A DNA stretch of 64,000 nt from G965267335 sp965267335 (GTDB lineage Bacteria > Bacteroidota > Bacteroidia > Cytophagales > JAAEPT01): the NCBI GenBank assembly GCA_965267335.1, contig OZ253953.1, positions 4,340,001 to 4,404,000 of the forward strand, written 5' to 3'. Every line of letters begins with the position of its first letter. Positions within the stretch are counted from its first letter, which is position 1. The notes beneath the pieces are model-generated. The model had not been told where the DNA came from, did not search any database, and saw nothing but the letters and a program-made list of their open reading frames with translations. The translations under genes were made by a program, and so were the position numbers. Below, one piece after another: positions 27,949 through 36,078 of the stretch.

Positions 27949-28466
27949 GCCATCCAATTCATTAACCAGCGATCATCATAAAAGCTGTAACCCAGGTATT
28001 GATTGACGGTAAGTGAGAGCAGTGTAAGCATCATCGCCTGCATTCCGGCCAATGGTATTTTTGGGTTTACCGTACCAAGAGACCTCCAGATCAGGTGCCC
28101 CATCATTACGAAAATCGCACTTCCAAGATAGAACAAGATAAAATTGATAGGGGAGAACAAGACACAAGCACAGACAAGGAAGAGTATGTCACCCCACCCG
28201 AGGTATCCCTTGGTGATCAAAACCAACTTTCGATTTTTCAGGGAGAAATAAAGCGTCACCGCCAGTAGTTGAGTGAATAACAACAGGAAGTTGATAGAAA
28301 AGTGCCTCCAGGTGATTGATAAAGACCCCGTATCGAAATACCCGACTCCCCAGGCAATCACAAAGAGAATCGGAAAAACAATCCAGGACACAGCTCTGAA
28401 CTTTAAGTCCTGAAAAAAAATGACCTGTAGCAGTATTAGAAACCCTATGTAGAGGACCAGCTGCAC
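27945..28466 (-). CDS. Prepilin peptidase, short A24-type (GspO-like)
   Basis: A 173-residue membrane aspartyl protease with about six helices. The first catalytic Asp is D20 (FFQDLKFRAVSW) and the second is D93 in the GxGD motif (GYLGWGD). A conserved IPLAGMQAM segment follows. It lacks the N-terminal cytoplasmic methyltransferase/zinc domain of standard GspO/PilD, so it may cleave without methylating. The start is GTG overlapping the gspG stop. It should process the pseudopilins encoded directly upstream. Confidence 0.82.
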   Translation of the reverse strand: MQLVLYIGFLILLQVIFFQDLKFRAVSWIVFPILFVIAWGVGYFDTGSLSITWRHFSINFLLLFTQLLAVTLYFSLKNRKLVLITKGYLGWGDILFLVCACVLFSPINFILFYLGSAIFVMMGHLIWRSLGTVNPKIPLAGMQAMMLTLLSLTVNQYLGYSFYDDRWLMNWMA

Positions 28467-28864
28467 TAATCCCTAACCTCTTCTTTCAGGTTCTTTTCCT
28501 GATTGATGGACCATTTGTTAAGCGTACCGTCCTGATCAAAATCAACGACAGCAACCGCTTCAGCCTGAAAGGAATTGGTATTTGCTGAAGATATGGTAAT
28601 CAAATAATTCGCAGAACCACCTTCGGTTTTGAGCTTTACCTGATCGTATCCCAATTCATTCAGATCATTGGTATACTTCGAATTTTCATGAAAATAGGCC
28701 ACCTGAAGGTCGTAGACATATTTCAATTGTGTTTTGGCTTCAACAGCCTTTGCTTTGGTGACCTGATTGGTGAGGTTGGGAAGAGCAATCAATACCAAAA
28801 TTCCAATAATTACTAATACCACCAACAATTCTGTCAGTGTAAAAGCCTGCAGTTTTCTTTTCAT
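28466..28864 (-). CDS. gspG: Major pseudopilin (GspG-like)
   Basis: 132 residues with a type IV pilin N-terminus: a short basic leader MKRKLQA cut before FTLTELLVVLVIIGILVLIALP, with Glu at +5 and Ala rather than Gly at -1. The globular part is short (about 90 residues) with an Asp-rich DFDQDGTLNKW near the C-terminus, resembling the Ca-binding loop region of GspG. It is separated from gspF by 375 bp. One perfect copy of the shared two-part promoter motif is 120-150 bp upstream, so it is likely transcribed on its own at high level. Confidence 0.88.
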   Translation of the reverse strand: MKRKLQAFTLTELLVVLVIIGILVLIALPNLTNQVTKAKAVEAKTQLKYVYDLQVAYFHENSKYTNDLNELGYDQVKLKTEGGSANYLITISSANTNSFQAEAVAVVDFDQDGTLNKWSINQEKNLKEEVRD

Positions 28865-28984
28865 TTCTGTACAGTTTTAAAACGTTTTGGAAAGGCCTTA
28901 CCATGGATTAAACCCCTGATTATGAAACTGAAATTGGAGTATAGTTTCCATTTCAGATTCGGGGTTATACACCTCTCCTATATG
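28865..28984 (-). promoter_or_regulatory. gspG leader with a large imperfect hairpin
   Basis: Between the promoter motif and the gspG ATG, AACCCC (28911-28916) pairs with GGGGTT (28961-28966). Inside it CTGAAAT...GGA (28929-28939) pairs with TCC.TTTCAG (28948-28956). This would fold in a ~110-base 5' leader. No T-tract follows, so it is more likely a stability or translation element than a terminator. Confidence 0.35.
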
Positions 28985-29015
28985 TACTAGATTCGAATAA
29001 GCGAAAACGCTGCAT
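28985..29015 (-). promoter_or_regulatory. Shared two-part promoter motif before gspG
   Basis: On the plus strand it reads TACTAG (28985-28990), 13 bp, AAAACGCTGCAT (29004-29015). In the direction of transcription it is ATGCAGCGTTTT, 13 bp, CTAGTA. It is identical in both boxes and in spacing to the motifs at 33101-33131 and 61165-61195, and unlike the housekeeping TTTG/TAnnTTTG pattern. Confidence 0.75.
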
Positions 29016-29184
29016 GATGAATAAATAAATTATTGATTTGCTATTGCGTCATTCCATATTTGAGTAGGCGAAGAAAATGGCGATAATGAATTCGCGAATT
29101 TCCTCCACAAGATTGAGCTGGGATGCTACAGACTCTAATGCATTCATTTACAGAGATTCAGAGCTATTCAAAACAAAAAAATTC

Positions 29185-29240
29185 TTATTTCTTATTTCTT
29201 ATTTCTTATTTCTTATTTCTTATTTCTTATTTCTTATTTC
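29185..29240. repeat. Tandem heptamer repeat, 8 x TTATTTC
   Basis: Eight perfect head-to-tail copies of TTATTTC lie between gspF and gspG. The last base is part of the gspF stop codon. The number of copies can change by slippage; it would alter the distance between gspF and the gspG promoter, not a reading frame. Confidence 0.9.
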
Positions 29241-30382
29241 TAATTAATCGTATTGCTCAAATTAAACAACGGCAAGTACATCGATATCAGAATAACCGCC
29301 ACAAGCAATCCTAAGAAAATAATGATAAAAGGTTCCATCAGGCTACTCAACACCTTGGACCTGTGATCCACTTCTTCATTGTATTGCTCTGCTATTCGCT
29401 CGAAAAAATCTTCCAGCTTATTTACTTCTTCACCAACCTTAATCAGTGATACCATTTTCTTATAATAGACCGGAAACTTGGCCATGCTTTCATGAAGTGA
29501 CTTTCCTTTCATAATGTCTTTCTCCACCTGATCAAGTGAGGACTGTATTGGGTAAAACTGCACCATATTTTTTACCAGACCTATTGCTCTTAACATAGGA
29601 ACCCGTGCTTTGATCAATAGGGCCATTGACTGTGAAAAACGAGCTAAGTATACCCTGCGCGCCATGCTTCCGAAAAGCGGAATCCTCAATAAGAGACCAG
29701 AGCTAAACTTCCGGTACCAATTCGCATTTCTGAAAAACCGGGCAGCGAGAATCAATGCTACGATCCCTACGACAAAGTATAGATAATAGGCCCCAATGCC
29801 TTCGCTAATGTTTACCACCGTTTTCGTGAGGGCTGGTAGCTCTCCGTCAAACCTTTTAAAAATATCAGCAAACATGGGCACGATGAACTTCATCAGAAAG
29901 AACACGGCCAAGAGAGAAAAGCTCAGTACAATGACCGGATATGTCAACGCACTTACCAGCTGCATGCGCTGCTTGATTTTCTTTTGAAAAAAAGTTGCCA
30001 GTTGCTTCAGTGTTTCCACTATTTTACCGGTTTCTTCTCCAATCTGGATACTGTGAAACTCATAAGAACTAATCATTTTGGTTTCATTAAGCGCTACGCT
30101 CAGGGGTTCACCGGCAATCACTTTTTGGGTCACTCCAGCAAAAAAATCTTTGTCCTTTCTGCTACGCTGCTCATCTGTGATCAACTCCAGTCCGGTACGG
30201 ATATCTACCCCTGATGAGAGTAAGGTGGCCAGTTCCATATAGAAACGTTCTTTCTTTTTGTCTTTTAGCTTTTTTGGAAACAAGCGAATATCCTTATTGA
30301 GGAAGGATAGTATTTCGCTTCCCGAAGAGGTTGCCGCAGTATTTTTTGTTGTCTTTAGCTTACTTATGTCTACTCCAGGCAT
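29240..30382 (-). CDS. gspF: T2SS/T4P inner-membrane platform protein (GspF-like)
   Basis: About 380 residues with two repeated GspF domains (about 75-200 and 275-400 of the open frame; KERFYMELATLLSSGVDIRTGLELI and RFSQSMALLIKARVPMLRAIGLV) and three membrane helices (VLSFSLLAVFFLMKFIVP, YYLYFVVGIVALILAARF, FIIIFLGLLVAVILISMYLP). It forms the inner-membrane core turned by the ATPase. I chose ATG 30382 (MPGVDISKLK). The open frame extends to 30466, but that would overlap the upstream pseudopilin by 107 bp. Confidence 0.88.
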   Translation of the reverse strand: MPGVDISKLKTTKNTAATSSGSEILSFLNKDIRLFPKKLKDKKKERFYMELATLLSSGVDIRTGLELITDEQRSRKDKDFFAGVTQKVIAGEPLSVALNETKMISSYEFHSIQIGEETGKIVETLKQLATFFQKKIKQRMQLVSALTYPVIVLSFSLLAVFFLMKFIVPMFADIFKRFDGELPALTKTVVNISEGIGAYYLYFVVGIVALILAARFFRNANWYRKFSSGLLLRIPLFGSMARRVYLARFSQSMALLIKARVPMLRAIGLVKNMVQFYPIQSSLDQVEKDIMKGKSLHESMAKFPVYYKKMVSLIKVGEEVNKLEDFFERIAEQYNEEVDHRSKVLSSLMEPFIIIFLGLLVAVILISMYLPLFNLSNTIN

Positions 30383-30878
30383 AGCTTTCTTTTTTATCTG
30401 CTTTTTTAATCTCCAAATAATCCGCTGCCGAATACCACTTCGAAAAATGATAGTATCGATCACCATTCCTGCTTTTACAGGTTATAATTACTTCATCCAT
30501 GTACTCATTCTCTTCAATTTTTTCTCCTTCCAAAAGGCAATCGATCATAATAGCTTCCACCGGATACGTATCAGTCCTACCGGGCATAATTCTTAAAACT
30601 TCATCACCCCATTGCTCATAAGTCACCTGATATTGCGGTAACTCAATTGTAAATCCATTTTCAGTTTTCTTTACCAATGATCCTTTGAAGAAATCTTTAG
30701 ATAATGCGCTTTCCAGTTCTACACTAGTCATGATCGCCTCTCCGGACTTTCTATAATTGGAAAATTGCGTATTCACGATTCTATAGCAAGTGAATCCCAA
30801 CCCCAAAGTAATTCCTGAAATGATCATGACTACCATGAGTTCAATTAGGGTAAACGCTTTAATCTTATTGCCTGACAA
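30360..30878 (-). CDS. Minor pseudopilin (GspJ/H-like)
   Basis: 172 residues with the leader MSGNKIKA and the mature N-terminus FTLIELMVVMIISGITLGLGF (Glu at +5, Ala at -1). It has a larger globular domain than GspG (about 140 residues, with paired Cys-containing strands), fitting a J- or H-type minor pseudopilin. The start is TTG (30878), supported by a GGAGG ribosome-binding site a few bases upstream, which is rare in this window. It overlaps both neighbours. Confidence 0.78.
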   Translation of the reverse strand: MSGNKIKAFTLIELMVVMIISGITLGLGFTCYRIVNTQFSNYRKSGEAIMTSVELESALSKDFFKGSLVKKTENGFTIELPQYQVTYEQWGDEVLRIMPGRTDTYPVEAIMIDCLLEGEKIEENEYMDEVIITCKSRNGDRYYHFSKWYSAADYLEIKKADKKESYAWSRHK

Positions 30879-31218
30879 GCATCACCTCCTTCCTTTCGCA
30901 AAGTAAATCACCGTTGGGGCGAACTGCTTTTAGTCGTACATGAACCAAGGTCTCATCCAGGCTTTCAACTTCTTTGATGATGTCATAGCCATTCATAGAA
31001 ATCACTTCGTCTATATACTTTTGGTTTCTTCGTGTAAGCTCCGCCTGATGTCGGATATTGAGCTGGGCCTCAGTCTGTAACTGCGAGCTGCCGGACGACA
31101 TTACCTGAACATGAATCTGAAAAGCCACTCCAAAGACAATCAATAATATAACCATGGAAACCAGAGTTTCTATTAAAGTCGCTGACGGTATTTTAGTAAT
31201 TCTTTTCAATTGAGCCAC
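30865..31218 (-). CDS. Minor pseudopilin (GspI/PilV-like)
   Basis: 117 residues with an N-terminal pilin segment PSATLIETLVSMVILLIVFG. Glu falls at +5 if cleavage is between Ser and Ala (S^ATLIE), so this protein has neither Gly nor Ala at -1 nor Phe at +1. The small C-terminal domain fits GspI, which forms the tip complex with J and K. The start is GTG. The gene overlaps both the K-like and the J-like genes by 13-14 bp. Confidence 0.75.
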   Translation of the reverse strand: MAQLKRITKIPSATLIETLVSMVILLIVFGVAFQIHVQVMSSGSSQLQTEAQLNIRHQAELTRRNQKYIDEVISMNGYDIIKEVESLDETLVHVRLKAVRPNGDLLCERKEVMLVRQ

Positions 31219-32399
31219 TTGGCAATACCTTGATCTTTTTTTGTGCCTATCAACGGTGAGACCAACAGGTGTTCATCTATTTTACGAACATCAATAGTTG
31301 CATTTTTTAGCAGGTTTTCTTTGACTTGATAGCACCATACACTTCCGTATATGTAACCTTGATGATCAAGTTCTCCATTGATATAAGCTACACCTTCAAA
31401 CTGACTATCCTCCGAAAGTACAAGCGAAGGAATTTTATGATTTTCCTTCTCACGATCGATTAGAATTGAGCCGGCTAATGCACTGTTTTTTCCTACCTCA
31501 ATGCGTTGTTTCCAAAAGTGATCTTCCGCAAGTAATGATAGGCTGCTCGGATAATCCAACTTACAATTTTGCCCTATGATAATGCTGTCTGTAGCAAAGA
31601 CTTGCACCGTTCCTTTAAAGTCATCATCAATAATAATGTAGGGGGCATAAAGCAGTACATCCTCTATTTGACAAGACGATCTTACGATAATACCGGAAGC
31701 TGAACTAATCACCACGTTCCCTGAGAAATAAGCCTGTGACAGCACAAGCGGGTTATTTTTATGGATGAATACCGGGTCCTCGGTAAATGATACTTTCAAT
31801 GAATCTTCATAATCAGTGACGTAGTCATGATCAACCAGGTGGGTGAAATGAAGATAACCTTTATTTCGTTTCACTATTTCTTTGTCACATTTGGGAAAAT
31901 CAGTACTGCTTTCATGCTGAGTCCCATCTATCAATTCACCTCTCACGCCTTCAAACGGAGTTCCGGACTCATATCCTCTTTCCAACCCATTGGGTGGCAC
32001 ATAAGCATCACCACGCAGAATGGTTTTTCCAACTAACTTAATCTTACCGGGGTTATCCCGTACGTAGAGACAGATTTTGTTTTCAGGCACATTGGCCACC
32101 AGTGCACATTTTTGAATATCCTCAGACGAGCTGCTGGTAACAAGGTCGTACAACCCCCACTTTTTCCGGCTGAGTACTATGGAATCAGATATTTCTTCGA
32201 GGAGTAAAGTGTTTTCCTCCTGACAGGCCATAAGGATATTAAGACCTGAGTAGGTACTTAAGATGTCTTCATTGCGATGTGCACCTTTGGCTAAAATTTG
32301 TTTTTGATACTGTGCATGCATCATTAATGCTCCACATAGTAAAAATATAACGAAGCTGATTACCAGGACTACAAGCATAGTATGTGCCTGAAGTTTCAT
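31206..32399 (-). CDS. GspK-like tip protein with a beta-helix domain
   Basis: 397 residues. The N-terminus MKLQAHTMLVVLVISFVIFLL aligns as A^HTMLV, a pilin-like helix without Glu at +5, the hallmark of GspK. The rest does not look like classical GspK. Around residues 210-340 repeated short strands (VVISSASGIIVRSSCQIEDVLLY, TVQVFATDSIIIGQN, SALAGSILIDRE, SQFEGVAYINGE) suggest a bactofilin-like right-handed beta-helix. Position between the I-like gene and the operon head supports a tip or cap role. Confidence 0.6.
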   Translation of the reverse strand: MKLQAHTMLVVLVISFVIFLLCGALMMHAQYQKQILAKGAHRNEDILSTYSGLNILMACQEENTLLLEEISDSIVLSRKKWGLYDLVTSSSSEDIQKCALVANVPENKICLYVRDNPGKIKLVGKTILRGDAYVPPNGLERGYESGTPFEGVRGELIDGTQHESSTDFPKCDKEIVKRNKGYLHFTHLVDHDYVTDYEDSLKVSFTEDPVFIHKNNPLVLSQAYFSGNVVISSASGIIVRSSCQIEDVLLYAPYIIIDDDFKGTVQVFATDSIIIGQNCKLDYPSSLSLLAEDHFWKQRIEVGKNSALAGSILIDREKENHKIPSLVLSEDSQFEGVAYINGELDHQGYIYGSVWCYQVKENLLKNATIDVRKIDEHLLVSPLIGTKKDQGIAKWLN

Positions 32400-33070
32400 T
32401 TTTTGTCTTCTTCAGTTTCCTTCTTTTTCTGGTCTTTCTTCTTTTTCCGTTTTTCCTTCTTTCGTTTTTTGTCCTCAGGTTGAGTGTCATCCTCATTTAT
32501 AGGTTCCTCATCATCTTTGAAAAAGCTTTTATCCTTGCTGCCTACTTCTTTTCCTTTTTTGTACTTGATGATTTCTTCATCACCGTCTTCATTGAACAAG
32601 TGTTCTTTGCCATGTTTTTTACCGAAGCGATAGCGGGTTTTGGAAACCACATCACCCATATCATCAAACTGTATTTCTACTCCGTGGAGTTTTCCTTTTT
32701 TGAAATGGGTGATGGACTTTAGTTCACCATCGGGGTACCAGGTCTTCCAAACTTTGTTTTTGAGGCCATAGTAGAATTGACCTTTTTGCAACAGGTCTCT
32801 CGCCTTGTTCATCACCAAAAATTCCCCGTGTAACAGGTGACCTTCAAACCCTCCTCTGGTAGTATGTATTTTATGGTGTGAAAACCAGGTGTAGAACAGC
32901 CTATTATTGGCTGACACTTCTTTTTCGTCTTCCTGTACCTCAAATTTCAGGACCTTTTCATGGTCTTCGATAACGATTTTGTGCTTAGGGATTTCAGGTG
33001 TCTTTTGGGCATAGCAAAGCTGCGTTGCTGTCACTAGTGCCAACATCGGGATGTAAATGCGTAAGAGCAT
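32396..33070 (-). CDS. Exported MORN/YwqK-like repeat protein heading the T2SS operon
   Basis: 224 residues: a signal peptide (ends CYAQ), MORN/YwqK-like repeats (about 75-175: GHLLHGEFLVMNK, GLKNKVWKTWYPDGELKSITHFKKGKLHG, RFGKKHGKEHLFNEDGD) and a very Lys/Glu-rich tail (KKRKKEKRKKKKDQKKKETEEDKK class, last ~25 residues). The stop overlaps the K-like ATG. It has a perfect copy of the shared promoter motif 31-61 bp upstream, so it is the first gene of the T2SS transcript. Its role in secretion is unknown. Confidence 0.65.
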   Translation of the reverse strand: MLLRIYIPMLALVTATQLCYAQKTPEIPKHKIVIEDHEKVLKFEVQEDEKEVSANNRLFYTWFSHHKIHTTRGGFEGHLLHGEFLVMNKARDLLQKGQFYYGLKNKVWKTWYPDGELKSITHFKKGKLHGVEIQFDDMGDVVSKTRYRFGKKHGKEHLFNEDGDEEIIKYKKGKEVGSKDKSFFKDDEEPINEDDTQPEDKKRKKEKRKKKKDQKKKETEEDKK

Positions 33071-33100
33071 ATGCGTTGTTTTATGAGTACGTACTATATA

Positions 33101-33131
33101 TACTAGTGCTGGAAAAGATAAAACGCTGCAT
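33101..33131 (-). promoter_or_regulatory. Shared two-part promoter motif at the T2SS operon head
   Basis: TACTAG (33101-33106), 13 bp, AAAACGCTGCAT (33120-33131) on the plus strand, driving minus-strand transcription. The CTAG box is 31 bp from the ATG at 33070, which fits a leader of about 20-25 bases and hence a promoter role. Confidence 0.75.
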
Positions 33132-34440
33132 ATCTGAATTGTTAATTTATTTTATTGATGGATGAATTATTGGCATTTCGCCCGACCGGAAAACATTGTT
33201 TGTGTAACTAGTCCATATTTTGTCACTAATTCATAGTACCCGGAAGGAGTAAGCCCGCCTGCCGCCAACCTACACACTGGCACGGACGGGCAGGAAATCA
33301 ATTCAACCTTTTTTACCCCAAAGACCAGCCTTCAGCTGGTACGCTAAGGACCCCAAAGTACACAAAGAAATACCATACCCCAAAACGTACACCCTCTTCT
33401 TTGTCATATTGACCGACCGACAAATAAATCAACGATCATACATTCAATAACAAGACATCACACCCCATTAGTGACAGAAGGAGGGAAATATCTAATTGAC
33501 CTTTCTTTTACCGCAAAGACCAGCCTTCAGCTGGTGCGCTAAGGATCGCCAAGGACACAAAGAAACTACGTTCAACCTAAAGCAATCAACGCCCTTTCTT
33601 GGCATTTCGACCGACCGATAAATCAATCAACATTCAGATATTTAATAATATGAAATCACTTCTTTAGTAGGATAGAAGGAGGGAGCCCGCCTGCCACCAA
33701 CCTGCCCGCTGGCACGGACGGGCAGGAAATCTATTCGACCATTCTTTTACCCCAAAGACCAGCCTTCAGCTGGTACGCTAAGGATCGCCAAGGACACAAA
33801 GAAACTACGTTCAACCTAAAGCAATCACCGCCCTTTCTTGGCATTTCGACCGACCGACAAATGTTTTTTGTGTAATTAGCCCATGCTACGTCACTAATTA
33901 ATAATGTCCCGTAGGAGGGAGAAATCTATTGTTAATTATGTTGACGTCTTTTTTTACCCCAAAGACCAGCCTTCAGCTGGTGCGCTGAGGACCCCCAAAG
34001 TACACGAAGAAATACCCTAACCCTAAAACGCATTCCCACTCCCTTGTCATATTGACCGACCTACAAATAAATCGCCATCCGGCTATTCAATAATTCGAAA
34101 TCACTTCTTTCGTGGGACAGAAGGAGGGAAATATCTATTCGACTATTCCTTTACCCCAAAGACCAGCCTCTAGCTGGTCCGCTAAGGACCGCTAAGCTCA
34201 CAAAGAAATACCCTAACCCTAAAACGCACTCCCCCTCCCTTGTCATATTGACCGACCCATAAATCTATCAACGATCATTAATTCGGTAATAAGACATCAC
34301 GCCAATAAGTGACAGAAGGAGGGAAATATCTAACTGACCATTTTTAACCCCAAAGACCAGCCTTTAGCTGGTACGCTAAGAACCGCCAAGCGCCCAGAGA
34401 AACTACATCCACCCTAAAACACCCCCCCTTCCCCATTTTA
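33132..34440. repeat. Array of six extragenic hairpin repeats
   Basis: About 1.2 kb without genes. Six units of roughly 195-230 bp each have GACCGACC, an AT-rich stretch, GAAGGAGG, AAATATCTA, ACCCCAAAG, the hairpin ACCAGC-loop-GCTGGT, CGCTAAG and an ACAAAGAAA segment. Hairpins lie near 33325, 33520, 33760, 33965, 34162 and 34357. Loops vary (cttca, ctcta, cttta) while the stem is kept. Two units (near 33253-33293 and 33686-33728) carry an extra GC-rich hairpin (CCCGCCTGCC / GGCAGG) at the same place. Direct repeats alternate with divergent sequence but not with unique spacers of fixed length, so it is not CRISPR. Confidence 0.85.
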
Positions 34441-34501
34441 AACTTCCTTCCTACAGGATAAAATACTATCTTAAGACTAGTAATTACCCACACCTAAGAC
34501 A

Positions 34502-35698
34502 ATGAAAATTAACATATTCCTATCCAAAAAAAGGAAGAACCGCAACCGACAAATGCCTATCTACTTTCGCATCACACATAAGCAACAGCGTAGTGAAATT
34601 TCCTCCGGCATTTTCATAGAACAACGCTACTTTTCACAATCCAAAAAACAGGTACTCCCCTCCCATCCATTGGCGGAAACATACAACAACCAGCTGATTC
34701 AGATACACGCCAAACTACTGGAGATCGTATACAACCTGAAAAACGCTGACATAAACGAACCCTCGGTAGTACGTGACATCTACCACGGCAACAAAAAAAT
34801 AGATGTCTCCCATATTGTAAAATCCCTACCCCCATTTGTTGAGTGGAGCAGAAAATACATTGAGCTCAAGTACAAAAAGAAATACAACACCCGGAAAATT
34901 TACACCGATGCCATTAACTACCTGACCAAGTTTGAAGAACAAAGAGGCCTGACCATTCACCATATCAACAAAAAGATGGCTGCCAAAATACACGACTTCT
35001 TTACCTTGAACGACAGGCTGAACTATTTCGGTAAACTGAAATTTCTGGCAAAAGAATTCAACCACCAGTTTGACCAGGAAAACCATCTGGATAAATACAA
35101 AATCCCGGGCAAGGGCAAGTACTCTAAAAACGCCTTAAGTCAGGAAGATATGAAAAGAATATCTGAGTACGAGCCAAAGAACCACCGCTCAAAAATATTC
35201 CATGATATATTCCTATTTCAGTACTACTCAGCTGGCTCGAGATTTGGTGATGTACTAAAGCTCAAGTGGAACGATATTAAAAACGGCTACATCCACCGCC
35301 AGGAGGAAAAGACAGAAAAGGAACGAACCATTCCGTTAAACAACTCCTCACTTTACATCATCAGGAAGTATCAGGGAAATGAAAGTGAGTATGTCTTTGA
35401 CCTTGACCAGCCGAAAAGCAATATCTCCAATGAAACCTGGTCGAAATACAAAAGCAAGGTACTAGCGAGTATGAACTCCTACCTCAAAACCATGCGGGAG
35501 ACATTAGGCATCAAAACACACATTTCCTCACATACCAGTAGACATACTTTCGCCTCTCATAGTTTTGAAGTGACGCAAGACATTAAGTCGACCAGCTTAT
35601 TGATTGGACACAGTATGCTGGCCACGACTGAAAAATACGTCCATACAGACGAAAAAATGAATAAAAAGCTTTTTGAAAGAGTGTATGAAGAAAAGTAA
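34502..35698 (+). CDS. Tyrosine recombinase/integrase, Bacteroidota type
   Basis: 398 residues: an arm-binding domain (about 1-95), a SAM-like core-binding domain (about 105-200) and a catalytic domain with R247 (AGSRFGD), H344-TS-R347 (SHTSRH), H370 (LIGHS) and nucleophile Y379 (EKYVH). All catalytic residues are present. It breaks and rejoins DNA at specific sites. Such enzymes serve integrative elements and also local DNA inversions in Bacteroidota. No other mobile-element genes adjoin it. It lies about 270 bp from the left arm of the Rhs inverted repeat, which makes a role in that inversion attractive but unproven. Confidence 0.9.
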   Translation: MKINIFLSKKRKNRNRQMPIYFRITHKQQRSEISSGIFIEQRYFSQSKKQVLPSHPLAETYNNQLIQIHAKLLEIVYNLKNADINEPSVVRDIYHGNKKIDVSHIVKSLPPFVEWSRKYIELKYKKKYNTRKIYTDAINYLTKFEEQRGLTIHHINKKMAAKIHDFFTLNDRLNYFGKLKFLAKEFNHQFDQENHLDKYKIPGKGKYSKNALSQEDMKRISEYEPKNHRSKIFHDIFLFQYYSAGSRFGDVLKLKWNDIKNGYIHRQEEKTEKERTIPLNNSSLYIIRKYQGNESEYVFDLDQPKSNISNETWSKYKSKVLASMNSYLKTMRETLGIKTHISSHTSRHTFASHSFEVTQDIKSTSLLIGHSMLATTEKYVHTDEKMNKKLFERVYEEK

Positions 35699-35964
35699 GG
35701 CACTAACTTACAATATTAGTCTCCTATATTATTATGTTTTTAAAATCATAAATCACTAATTATCAATCATAAATGAAACAATTCTCGCCTCCTCTTTAGT
35801 CTCCTAATTTTTAGATAACTATACACAACAATCTTATATACAGGCAATTAATATCTATTACCATTACGAATAAATTTTGTCATTTCTGATCTTTTCAAAT
35901 AATCAGTCCTATACGACACAAATATTTAGGTTTTATCCCTTATTAAAGGCCCATTCCTTATTAC
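35699..35964. other. AT-rich gap with a repeated 11-mer
   Basis: Between the recombinase and the Rhs fragment. The 11-mer TTAGTCTCCTA occurs twice in direct orientation, 35716-35726 and 35796-35806, exactly 80 bp apart. The spacing resembles paired recombinase arm or core sites but could be chance. No gene seen. Confidence 0.4.
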
Positions 35965-36078
35965 GGATTTCAAGGACAGGAGCGTGATGATGAGATAGAG
36001 GGACGAGCGCAAAGCCTCAACTATAAGTACCGTATGTATGACCCGGGGATTGGAAGGTTCTTTGCGGTGGATCCTTTA
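35965..36078 (+). repeat. Left arm of Rhs inverted repeat (114 bp)
   Basis: It matches the reverse complement of 39842-39955 over 114 bp with four substitutions, all synonymous third-position changes. It encodes the end of the Rhs core (GFQGQERDDEIEGRAQS ... DPGIGRFFAVDPL). The match ends sharply after GATCCTTTA, where the two tips diverge. Confidence 0.9.

Noticed and set aside
29089..29100. 12-bp perfect palindrome AATTCGCGAATT as an operator
   Set aside because: Single copy, no second site or matching regulator; could be chance.
29123..29314. 63-codon plus-strand frame over the heptamer repeat
   Set aside because: Most of it translates the TTATTTC repeat in a period-7 pattern (FLFLISY), and it is antisense to gspF.
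21616..33070. Type IVa pilus rather than T2SS
   Set aside because: There is no PilT retraction ATPase, and a GspK-like protein without Glu+5 is present; a pilus-like function cannot be fully excluded.
33230..34430. CRISPR array
   Set aside because: Repeats are ~200 bp, with no short constant repeat/spacer alternation and no cas genes.
34502..35698. Recombinase as marker of an integrated conjugative element or prophage
   Set aside because: No att-tRNA, relaxase, transfer, capsid or replication genes are seen on either side.
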